A DNA stretch of 64,000 nucleotides from the NCBI GenBank assembly GCA_021442155.1, contig CM038229.1, positions 74,110,443 to 74,174,442 of the forward strand, read 5' to 3'. Below are positions 51,511 through 61,640 of the stretch, in pieces (within the stretch, counting starts at the first letter, position 1; each line of letters opens with the position of its first letter). A program made the position numbers and the translations under genes. This stretch comes from Cymbidium sinense. Taxonomy: Eukaryota > Streptophyta > Magnoliopsida > Asparagales > Orchidaceae. A model generated the notes under the pieces. That model searched no databases. It was not told where the DNA came from and was given only the letters and a program-made list of their open reading frames with translations.

Positions 51511-51943
51511 ATGTCCTACATGAATCTCCTCCAATCCTCCAAGGCCTCCTTGGCCATGCTCAAGCCAACAACAAAGGCCAAGGGGGCAATCATGCTGACA
51601 GCAGAGAAGGGTGCAAGGGGCGTGAGGGAGAGGATGGCAACGAGAAGGAAATATAGATTGGTGACACATCGGAACTGTTCAAAGATGGCTTTAGGGAGGA
51701 AGGTTATTATGTTGTACTTGGTGGTGGAAATGTAATTGGATGGATAAAAGAGAGGTTTTTGACGATGGAGGCTGGTTTATTACAATGCACTATGTGGGAG
51801 AAGCCGGGACCTTGAAGGCCATTGAATGGATCGATGAAATCGATTGGCTCAGAGTTTAATTGGGCACAATTGAAAGTGTAAAGCTTGCTCCATTGGAACT
51901 TCTCCCACCGGAGCTTCTCCCTAATCTTCCCGGCCCGCGTCAT
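51511..51943 (-). pseudogene. Flippase exon 1, 5' part
   Basis: From ATG 51943 the frame gives the cytosolic N-terminus ('WSKLYTFNCAQL', '[13 protein letters not shown]'). A one-base loss in an A-run (plus-strand T-run 51756-51760) breaks the frame. The next frame continues the first two membrane spans ('[20 protein letters not shown]', '[20 protein letters not shown]'). At 51518-51516 a CAG for Gln has become TAG, in 'RRFM*D'. The sequence then runs into the insertion. An in-frame ATG at 51997 lies upstream but is not supported by the family. Confidence 0.9.
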
Positions 51944-52759
51944 CCTTCTGTATGAGCTAAAATTTCTATGCCTTCTCTCTTGCATGAAGGTAATCAAGAA
52001 AAGGATAAAAGTTATGTAATCATAGGTGAAAAGAGAGGGCCATGAGAATGCAAGGGATCAGAATCCGATCTCTACCCTAAACCTTGGAGCTTCCCGTAGA
52101 TAATCTTTCATTAAATAAGGATGAATTTATTGCAAAGAGAGGTTTATAAGAAAATAAAATGGATTCACGAAGCTCAAAATTTCAAATTCGTAAAATGTGG
52201 GGATAATAAATATTGATGCAAGCAAAACTTCAAGAATAACACAATGTAGCTGTAATGAAGAATTGTGATATCATTCGATTGGAGCTCAAATGTGTATGAA
52301 ATTTCAAATGTAAATGTGAAGGAGATTGAGATGCGGGAAGTGAAGGATTAGGGAAGAACTCAAACTTGTAATAAAGAGGAGGCGTTACCGAGGAGAACTG
52401 GCTGGGATGATTTCACAGTTCAACTAACTCCAATGTTTTTTCTCGGCTTCTCATACAAATATTTTTAATTTATGTGTAATTTTATTTTAAATTTATTCTT
52501 TATTTCACGTTTCTCTGTCCAGTTTTTATTTAGCATATGAAATATTCTCAGATTAATAGACCTTTTAAGTAAACTAATACACTCAAAAAATTGCTTTAAC
52601 TAGGCTCAATTATTATAAAATAAATTAATAATTAAATAAAATCTAAGCTCCTTTTAAAAACTCAAAAATTAAACAAATCAAATTTGAATACAATCCTCAT
52701 TATTTATTTATGTTCACAAAAATAAATTTGTTGTTCAAAAGCTTACTAAAAGTTTGTTA
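51944..52759 (-). other. 5' flank of the flippase pseudogene
   Basis: Upstream of the ATG on the - strand is pyrimidine-rich sequence (51950-52090), likely the old 5' leader, followed by AT-rich DNA. I see no clear TATA box or second gene. The last 28 bases of this stretch (52727-52755) recur at 54103-54130 beyond the DNA transposon. Confidence 0.4.
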
Positions 52760-52974
52760 TAGTAGAACATGTCTAAGTTGATACTGCCTAAGTCAATAAC
52801 CTCTAATAGTTAATACTAATGGCACAGTTCCAGCTCGGGCCTCATACATTTATTAGTAAACCTTCCAAAGTCAATAATTAATACTCTACCGCCAGTCCCA
52901 AAAAATTTTTATATTGATAACTACTAAAAATAGCAACATATTTGTTACAAAATTTGACATATGGCCTATTTAAA

Positions 52975-53215
52975 CTTTCGAGAAATAGTGAGAAATTGGC
53001 TTCTGCACAAGCTTGCTGGTTCTGATCACGCTAATCTTGTCCTTAATCTTTTGGATGATAGTAAGTGTCTCCATGTCAATGACATCTTGCTACATCCAGA
53101 ACTGTTCTAGCAAACTCGCACACTGCAAAGCCTCGAAAGCCTTCACAATCAGAGGTTCTATTATCGCCAACTTTGCCCCTTTAGACGCAACACACCATCG
53201 TCTCCTTTAACCACA
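52975..53215 (-). pseudogene. Possible transposase 3' end
   Basis: The - strand reads 'AKLAIIEPLIVKAFEALQCA' and, after one TAG, 'IQKIKDKISVIRTSKLVQ', ending at a TAA near 52975. The place and orientation fit the C-terminus of the element's transposase, but I see no DDE motif, so the assignment is by context. Confidence 0.3.
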
Positions 53216-53683
53216 TGATGCGAAGTGAGGGAAGGATTCTTTTTTTGTGCTCACAGAGTGCACCTCGTTGGTCATGTTTGTCTTCTTCGAAGCCATTGTG
53301 GTGGTGAGTGTTTGAATCAGGGTGAAGTATTTGGTTTGTGGTGTGCTCAGATGGGCAAAGAGTTGGGTTGAAGGATGTTGTTGCGAGATTTCAATGTCGT
53401 GTCATGGAGAAACTTTTTCCCTAGTCTCCCGTGTGGCCTTAGCACTCCTTCCTTAATGCTAAGTCAGCCTAACCCTCGTAACGCTAGACTAGAATTCTCA
53501 AAACTCTTTTAGACAAGAGAGGTTGGAAGTAAGAAAGCACTTCACTATGCAAGAGAGCTTTACAATACAAGATTTCTTGGGAACCTTGGATCCCTTTGCT
53601 TGGTTATTGCTTTTGCTTGGTTCCAAATGAGGGGTGAGGTCCCCATTTATAGTCCTCCCCATCCCTAGCAACCATCTATAAAA

Positions 53684-53884
53684 GAATGTTCTAGAATACA
53701 ATAATATATACATGGTTCTAAATCATTCTACACCACTCCTACCATATACAAGGGTTCTAGAGTATTCCACACTATCCTAGAGTTCTCTTGAAGCCTTCCT
53801 CCTCCAGCACCTTCTAGAATATGGTGGATCCTTCTGGAGTCCTCAAGATTTTTCCCCATCTTTCTATAATTATCTAGAAGCTTC
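53684..53884. promoter_or_regulatory. Cluster of heat-shock-element-like motifs
   Basis: A perfect three-part element GAAtgTTCtaGAA lies at 53684-53696. Partial ones follow: TTCtaGAGtaTTC near 53755, TTCtaGAA at 53812-53819, and ctaGAAgcTTC at 53874-53884. TATA-like 'tctataaaag' lies at 53674-53683. Five TTC/GAA groups in 200 bases suggest a stress-responsive promoter such as those in some plant retroelements, but activity is inferred. Confidence 0.4.
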
Positions 53885-54121
53885 CCTCCTTGAGTATGGC
53901 TAAGAGAGCATGGCTGATCTCCCTTTATTTAGCTCCGTGAACGTCAGGCTAGAATTGTAGAATATCCGCACCTCCCTGGCAACGAAAAATTAATTAATTA
54001 AATGACACTCTCTTTATTAATATCCTGCCTAAGTTAATACAATGCCCCTGATCCCGGGAGTATTAATTTAGATAGGTTCTACTGTAATAAGCTCTTATTA
54101 AAATTGTTGTTCAAAAGCTTA

Positions 54122-56966
54122 CTAAAAGTTTCTTAAGGAGATTTTTTAAATCTTCATGACTACCTCCCTTTTGAATGAATAGGGCTTGTTTAATTTATCT
54201 AGAAGAGTGGGTAGATAGTAGCTACCTGGCAGTGGATATGAATAACATTTCTGAGTGCACTGTTATGGAGGTGGTGGTGGTGGCAACTATGGTAGCTGTG
54301 GTGGCTGAGGTGGTGGAAGAGGAGGTGACAAAGGAGGTTGTTGATCTCGTGGTCTCTCAAACTAAACTCTGGTTGGCTACTTCCCTCTATCCACTAACAC
54401 CACTACCTCTAGACTCTTCCCAAACACTTTTCGTGGCTTAGGTTTGGATGACTGGTCTTGGAAATATAACTATTTGGCTTCCTCTTGTAGACCGGCTGCC
54501 TTGTTGATTAATTTCTCAAAGATTTTGATTGTGAAGCCCTTGAGCATGAAATCAACTAGGCCATAGATATTCTTGAGAAGAATTTCAATGGCATGTGGTT
54601 CGTACAATTATGGTTTGCATTTCATTCCCAGGTTATGCCACCTGAGAATGTAATCAATAAGGGACTCATTGGAATTTTGTTTCTTTATAATGATGTCACT
54701 CACAGTTAACCTTTGCTGGGCTCCAAAAAATCTCTTAACAAAGAGTTTCTCTAACTCAACAAAAGTCTTCTCCGAACCATTACTTAGTTTGACAAACTAA
54801 TTGAATGCAACCCCTGATAGATTGCTAACAAAAATGTAGAAGAGAAGTGTATCGCTACCACTAGCGTTGCAACAGTCGATTCTAAAATGTGCCACGTGCT
54901 ATCATGGGTTTCCACTCCCATTAAAACTTTTGAAGGATGGTGGCACAAACCCCATTGGGGTATTGGACTACATCAAATTCTTCCCGGTAAGGTCTACATT
55001 TTGGAATGGATGAGCTCCCCCGAGCTTGTGCTAACGATTCCCTCACTTATTGGTCCTCCATCTGTTTAATTTCTTTCTCATGCATGGAGGTATAGTCTAC
55101 GACCTTTCTATGCAAACTACCACTATCCTAATCCAAGGGAGAGACACTCTTAGGAGGATCTAAGACATGTAAGAGCTCAGGTCGATCGGCCTCGATGGGA
55201 CTAGGCAGCGAAACTAGAGTTTGGTTCTAGAGTGCTAAAAATATTACTAACCAATCCTCAACCCTACTCTCTATCTTGTTGATCTGCTTGTCCTTCTTCT
55301 TGAGTTGCTGAAGGAGGTACTGGGTCGAGGGAGAGGTGTCACCTTCCTCGATCACACCACCTTCCTGGCTCTGATGGTCTCTATGGAGGGATCCTTGAGT
55401 ACGACCATATGGATTTATGCTAAATCCTTAAATAGGTCATCATCATCAGTGTCGAAGTATACTCTACCCTTTTTTTGATCTAAATGATAACTCCCAAGAA
55501 GTAATTTCTTCTCAAAAAAGTAGTCTCCTATGATATCATCTAGTGAATGATCTCTTAATCTGCCTGGCTAAACTAGTACAAACACCTGCTGATAACTGAC
55601 CATAAGATTATGCTCATCTAAATCTATACACTAATGGAGTGCTTTCCCTAAGGGGATCAATTGTCATGGGGATTACACTAGTATCCCTTACTTGCTTTGT
55701 TATTGACTGTAATGGTGGAGTGATTATGATGCTTTTGGGTTGCCACTCCTTCATCACTACTAAAGTGGAAGGTCGAATGGGAGAGCTCGACCTCACCTTA
55801 ATGGGTGGCATAGATAGAGTAGGATCCTTAAGCCATAGTCAGATCACTAATGGAGATGTCCTCTCCCTAGATGTAGATTTCTATAATTTGGTGGAGACTA
55901 CAGAATGAGGGGCTTGGACAGGTGATGGTGGGTGCTGAGTGGAGCAGTGTGATGGTGAAGACACCAACTGCCTCTTCGCTGGGGCTCTCGTTCTACAGCT
56001 AGTAGTGCCTATAAGGACTATGTTTCTAGTATGATCGGCTTGAGTAGCCCACTGATCAGATAAACCCATCAATACTGAGGCTGTCGATTGTCTAACATAC
56101 TTCCTTTGTGCCAGGTTGGGCTGCAACTCTAGCCATGGAGGTTTTCTCTCTGTGTATCTGATTCCTAACACTTTTAATGATTAGAGTCTTCAATCAAATA
56201 ATGTATTAGACTTTGAGCATCCATGGGCTCTGTTGAACTGGCTAAGAATTGATCATAGACCAGTGTAGGGCTTCCTTCTCTACTTAGCTACTACCTCAAA
56301 CTATGATGATGGTGGAGGCAATGCAACAATCCTCCAATAATCTCCCTCTCTATCTGAAGCTAAGAGGGGGTAAAACTTGCTATAATTTAAGAGTGGAGAG
56401 GTCTCACAAGGGGAACCCTCATCAACAACTTGAGAGGCCTCATCTATCACCATAGCAACTCGCTCGTGGTGCTGCTTAACCTTCCAGTTCTTGTTATCGC
56501 ATTGCATCTTAGTATGCAAAGAAAAATAAGAATTAGAATGAACCTCAAAGGTAGGGGAGACTATCTTGGAGTCCAAGATAGCCTCCCCCTTCAAAATGGG
56601 GGAAACCAGTGAGAAGGTGCTAGCCCTCGTTGGGACTACAACAGGGGTGACAATAGACTGAATGATGGCAATTGTAATAATTGGCACTTGCACTGATGCT
56701 TATCAGGGTGTGAGAACCATAAAAGCCTTCCTCTTTAGTGAGAGAAACTTAGAGTCTGATGGGATGTTAAAATGAAGGAGTGGCTTCTACCCTGCCACCT
56801 CCATTTTGCTGACGATCGTGAGGGCTGGCCCATCACAAGTGACTCAGATAACCTCAAATCCATGCTCAAATTGAATGATGTGAATGGTGGTGTTGGGGAG
56901 TATGGCCTGATCCAAAGCCAAATCCACCCCAGAGGAGAAGAAAAAGATTATTGTTTTGGCTGACAT
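54122..56966 (-). pseudogene. Decayed gag of element C (truncated)
   Basis: This is an inverted relative of 8762-11520. The candidate ATG is at 56966 and the gag reads leftwards with the same early stops as element A. Conserved open pieces are 56693-56301 (130 codons), 56171-55881 and 55811-55614; at 56650-56700 element C keeps a Gln codon where element A has TAG. A proline-rich stretch lies opposite the Val-rich + frame at 54241-54370. The element is cut at about 54122, before the zinc-knuckle-like region, so it has no pol. Confidence 0.8.
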
Positions 56967-57063
56967 GGTCCAAACTACTATCTCTGCATTTATTGAGTAC
57001 AAAACTACATTAGACCCTTGCTTTAATAGTTGCCTTCAATCATTGATTCTAGATTCTAGAATT

Positions 57064-58012
57064 TGAACCCACACTTAACAAATTTAGGTATGCTAAGTGG
57101 GGTTCATTGAATTAGAGAGATTTTAATACTTGAGGGGAGACTTGCCATAGAATTTTATTTTCATTTAGAACCCAACAAATTTGGGTACGTTGGATGGGGT
57201 TCATTCATTTGGAGAGACTATGGAGATGAATTTGTTTTATTTTATCCTTTGTTTAAAAATTTGATTTTTGAAATACTCACATGACAAATTTAGGTATGCT
57301 AAAATGAAATTCAAATGTATGTTTGAAATAATTTTGAAAGCATTTTATTTCAATGATGTTTGTCATATGTTTGATTTGATTTTGATTAATTTGATTTGAG
57401 AATGGGATCTTTACTTAGCAAATTTAGGTGTGCTAAGTAAAGGCCAAATGTGTTTGATATTTTATCTTGATTTGAAAATGAAACCTTACTTAACAAATTT
57501 AAGTATATTAAATAGGGTTCAAGTGTGTTTGATATTTTATTTTATTTTGATTTGAAAAGAGAAACTCTTATTTAATAAATGTGGGTATGTTAAATAGAAT
57601 TTATTTTGATTTTGACAAATGGAACTCTCATTTAACAAATTTGGGTATGACAAATGGAGTTCAAATATGTTTTCATTTTATGTGTGATGTTTTCTTTTAA
57701 AAAGAGAGAACTCTCACTTAACAAATTTGCATCTGTTAAGTGGAGTTCAATGATATGTTGATTATTTTTTTAAAAAAAAAATGGAACTCCATTTAACAAA
57801 TTTACATATGTTAAGTGGAATTGGTTAATTTTTAAAAAATGTGTTTGAAATATTTTGAAGAACACTCATTTAAGAAATTTGGGTTGGAGTTTGATTGATT
57901 GATTTTATTTTGAAAATGTGTTTTTCAAAATTCAATGACAAAAATTTTGATGATGCATATTTGAATTTGATTTTTGAAAAATATCCTCATTTAACAAAAT
58001 TAAGTTAAATGA
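57064..58012 (-). repeat. Hairpin array of element C
   Basis: This is the inverted counterpart of 7687-8634, with about eleven units. Perfect stems include CCTCATTTAAC/GTTAAATGAGG (about 57984-58012) and CTTTACTTAGCA/TGCTAAGTAAAG (about 57408-57441). CACTTAACA/TGTTAAGTG near 57715 pairs fully. The unit near 57622 has lost pairs that element A keeps. 58013-58473 is leader with no gene. Confidence 0.8.
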
Positions 58013-58473
58013 GGTTCAATTTTCTTCATTATTTAAAAAGAGCTTTAAGGTTTTATATTTTTTAAACCTTATGTTATGTGAAGTGCATTTCAAAATGATT
58101 ATATTTAGAAAGAGTGCTTTTGGAAAATTTTGCATTTTATTTTGAAAAAGGTTTTATATTTTGAATTTTATTGAAGCTTTCTTGAATATGGGATGAACCT
58201 TGCTTCACCAAGGTAGTGGTAAAGAGGTTTTAAATTTAGTCATCTCCTATCATTAGTTAATTTTTTTTTGACCTACTAGGGGACCCAATAAAGGTTTCAA
58301 GACTTACATGGAGTGAGGTCCTAAAACCTAAAGGATGTTGGCTAGCTTTGCTTAAGGATGAAATGAGCTGAGTGCCAATGGAAAGAAAGATAGTCTTGGG
58401 ATTTTATAAAATATAAGTACACTATCGATGCTTGGAGATAATAATTGTCTACTAAAAATGGAGAGAGGAACAA

Positions 58474-58491
58474 TCCCTAGTGGAGTGGCCA
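58474..58491 (-). other. Primer-binding site of element C, tRNA-Arg type
   Basis: On the - strand TGGCCACTCCACTAGGGA follows the LTR end by seven bases (GATTTTT). It is the counterpart of 7226-7242. Confidence 0.7.
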
Positions 58492-59906
58492 AAAAATCTG
58501 TAGGGGGTACTCATTGGAATGATTGGGTATGATATTGAGGTATGATGTACTATCTCGAGAGATAGAGACATCCCCTTTCAATGGACCTAATCACATAATA
58601 AGGACTCCTAAAACATGATGGATTTTTGAATGTACCAAAGATTTTTCTTCTGCTTTATATTGATGAATAAAGTATGATTTATATTAAATCAAGTTCTGAA
58701 GTCCTCTATCAAGGCAAGCTTCCATAGTTAATTACATCACAAGAAGGGTGAATTTTTTGAGAATATTATTAATTAAAGTAGATAATTAGGGACTTTGAAG
58801 ATTTTAAGGTTAGACTATCAAAGGATTGGCTATATTTAAAAAATCAATTGGATATTTTAAGTGGAAAGACTTATTTTAGAAGCCAAAGAAAGATAAATAG
58901 GGAACACTCATGGTACTTGGAAGCCTAATAAGTGATCCAATCTATCTTATGGTGATGCTATATATATATATATATTTGAAAGTGAAGATATTGATTTTAT
59001 TTGAGTTGAAATTTTATTAGATTACTAGGACTTATAATCACACAGATTGTGGAAGCTAGAGAGAGAGGATTTATACTTAGAAGAAATAGTAACATCAAAT
59101 TTTAAATCTAGGGAGCTTTAGCATAAGCTAAAGCATGACCTAAATCTAAGCAAAGATGGGCATAAAGTTTACCTCCACAAGAGAGGATAAAATCATGCGA
59201 TTGTTGGGTTTACAACTATCTAGAGTGGCCGCCAGCTAACTCCTCCTATGATTCAAATCCTTATGATCCGGTCATATGAATTGCAAGATAGCTTGGGTAG
59301 TTATTTATTTAGAAAGAGACTAAAATCCTTAAACCCACTCTAAGAGACTAGAGTGATAAGTGAATAATAATGGCTTCTAATGCAAATTCTTTTCAAATTT
59401 TATTTAATTTTTGACACTTCATTTTGATAAAGGCTTTAAGATTTTTATATGCCTAAATGCCTGATGAAGTAAGGTTGTTAGCCAAATCAAAAGAGAAAGA
59501 GGTTGAAGCTTCGTTAGCAGGGGTTACTCTCATAGGTCAAGTGGTCCCTATGTGTGTAAGGATGAAGGCCCTCATTTTACAAGAGTGATTCAAGATGATG
59601 CATGATGTGAGACATACAACATTCAGCTAATGGGTTGCTAAATCTTTTAATTATCTTGATTTACATCCTAGGCTTTATGGTGAGATTGTGGGCTATGAGT
59701 GATTACTTGTAGAAAAATTAGTTTTGCCTAAGAGTCTAATTGCATCCATACCACACATTAAGCATCATTCATTTAAGAAACTAAGAAAAACATGCCATTT
59801 CTAGTGCACAAGCTAACCAAATCAACAAACATTTTTATAACTTTAATGTAAAAGAATAAAAGGCTGATGTAGTTGGGTACTGCTATATAACCTGAAAAGA
59901 AAAAAT

Positions 59907-59931
59907 GGGTAGCCGAGCCCTACCTTTATAC
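59907..59931 (-). promoter_or_regulatory. LTR TATA box and hairpin
   Basis: On the - strand TTGTATAAAG runs into GGTAGGGCTCGGCTACC. It is the counterpart of 5811-5835. Confidence 0.55.
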
Positions 59932-61009
59932 AACCACAAATTATGAAATAATAATTATAAATTATAATGAATGAATGTCATGGGGGTCTTCATTCTCCAT
60001 TCTTCATGTATTCATTCCTTTCCTTTACTTCTTTTGATTTGTAGTTTTAAGGCATCACATGGCACCCAAGGCAAAGCCTAATGTTCATCCTAAACACCCA
60101 TAGCACTAATCCTAATTTCAAATACAAAATTACATTAAAAAAAAAGTAAATCTAACTACACCGCAAAATAGGTTATCTAAACACACATACTAGTTATATT
60201 TATAGTTTGGACTTAACATCGCAAAGCCCACCTATCCTAACTTGGATTATGCTTAGAGGTTTAAGCAAATTGCAAAGAGATATTTATATTTATTGTAAGC
60301 ATAATCCATAGAAAATATGATTAGGCTAATATCTATAACATCCGCAGGTATTCACTTTAACATCCCTAAAATAATACATCACAAAATAAACATACACATC
60401 ATGCACACCATCCTAACATAGAATAGAAGTGGTGACTTAATTCTGCGTTAAGGCTTATGTATATGTCTCAACTAAGCATTGGTGTTTTATTTTCTAAGTA
60501 TAGAAAGATTTAATTTAACATGAAAGGTTGATTTCACTTAAAGTTGCTCAATTTACTTGAGTATTTTAATTTGTGTTCTTTTCATATGATTACACTTAGC
60601 AACTAAGTGTTATAAAGAGAAGAAAGAGGATTGTCCTCTTTCATCCTTACCAAACCATTTTCTAAAGCATGTTAATGATTTAGTTCTCTTTAGTGAATGG
60701 CTTATTACACATTTAAAATTAATCTAAGTTTAGGTTCACTTTAAATAATTTATCAATGTGAAAGGCATCTTAAGATTAATCTAATTGAATTACTATCACA
60801 TGACACATGTTAAATCATTCCTTTCCATCACACATACCATGCATATGATTTAATTATAAGTGTATGTATACATACAATATGTTTTAGCACACTTATATGA
60901 TGAATGTAGATATGTATTTGAAGTTTATATTCTCTCATGTGATTGAATTATTTAATCATATTAGTTTAAAGCTCTATCTAAATTCTTATACAAAGGTACA
61001 TAAGGATGA

Positions 61010-61640
61010 AATTAAATAGGTACATGCCATTGTTAACCAAAAGTGAGGTAATTAAATGACCTCCTAAGCTAACTAAAGCCTCAGTATTCATGGATGTCCA
61101 AACTATATACCCATTTGCATTCAAACATATGTAAATTTATATGCATGAAAAATAGGAAAGAGGGCATTAACTTATATGTAACACATGCTAATAATTTATA
61201 TAATCATAGAATGCATGTATCCCTGATAAAAGAGAAGGGTTCTAATTCCATAATTAAATGCATACACACTTGTAAAAGACACATAAGCAAGTGCGTGTCA
61301 TTGTTAACTTGGAAAGTGAGGTAATCAAATGACCTCCTTGGGGCTACCTAAAGCCTCGTACTCCCAGGATGTCTAGACTAAACACTTGATTTTCTCAAAT
61401 ACATATGGATGTGTACATGAATGATTGAAAGAAAACCATGCAAAGATTGTATTTTTATTTGATTGAAACATTTATGCATGTGGATTAAAGTTTTATCTAA
61501 ATTCTAATGGGGAACACATGTAAATGAAATCAAATAAGTATGTTCAGCAGAGAAGTGAGGTAATCAAATGACTCTCCTTGAGGCTAACTAAAGCCTTATG
61601 TTCCTAGGATGTCTAGACTATATACTTATTAATATTCAAA
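61010..61640 (-). repeat. Three LTR subrepeats of element C
   Basis: Units near 61020, 61310 and 61550 carry the complement of 'ggaggtcatttgattacctc'. They match the three units at 4060-4665 in number and order. Confidence 0.75.

Larger units (their letters stand above)
45990..51943 (-). pseudogene. P4-ATPase phospholipid flippase pseudogene (ALA4-7 type)
   Basis: This is a former gene for an aminophospholipid flippase, a membrane ATPase that moves lipids to the cytosolic leaflet, normally about 1200 residues with ten membrane spans. The start ATG at 51943 opens a typical ALA N-terminus; ten exons with GT-AG borders can be followed to 45990. Exon wording fits the plant ALA4-7 group. It is dead. 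Nonsense codons lie at 51516, 48309, 48291, 47762, 47439, 47202 and 46223. Frameshifts lie near 51756, 49690, 49275 and 47112 and at a deletion near 49545. The splice acceptor at 48114 reads AA. DKTGT is DKIGT, TGDK is TGGK and GDGAND is EDGAND. A 1.7-kb insertion splits exon 1, and the last exon(s) and final membrane spans are absent. Confidence 0.95.
52760..54074. mobile_element. Pogo/Tc1-mariner-like DNA transposon
   Basis: The ends are inverted: TAGTAGAACATGTCTAAGTT at 52760 and, on the other strand, CAGTAGAACCTATCTAAATT ending at 54074. Both are flanked by TA. These ends resemble the CAGTA(A/G)AACCTCTATAAATTAATA termini of plant pogo-like elements such as Emigrant/Lemi1, which insert at TA. 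Inside, 53215-52975 (- strand) holds a decayed coding stretch. The 53450-53950 part differs in character and may be a nested insertion with heat-shock-like motifs. Confidence 0.65.

Noticed and set aside
45990..51943. A working phospholipid-transporting ATPase gene
   Set aside because: Several stops, frameshifts, a lost splice acceptor, a missing C-terminus and changed catalytic motifs cannot be removed by any splicing I can see.
53013..53210. 65-codon + strand frame
   Set aside because: The opposite strand reads more like coding sequence (possible transposase end), so this is a shadow.
54175..54441. Val-rich 88-codon frame on the + strand (and its counterpart at 11223-11423)
   Set aside because: It is the antisense of the proline-rich part of gag, so an antisense shadow.
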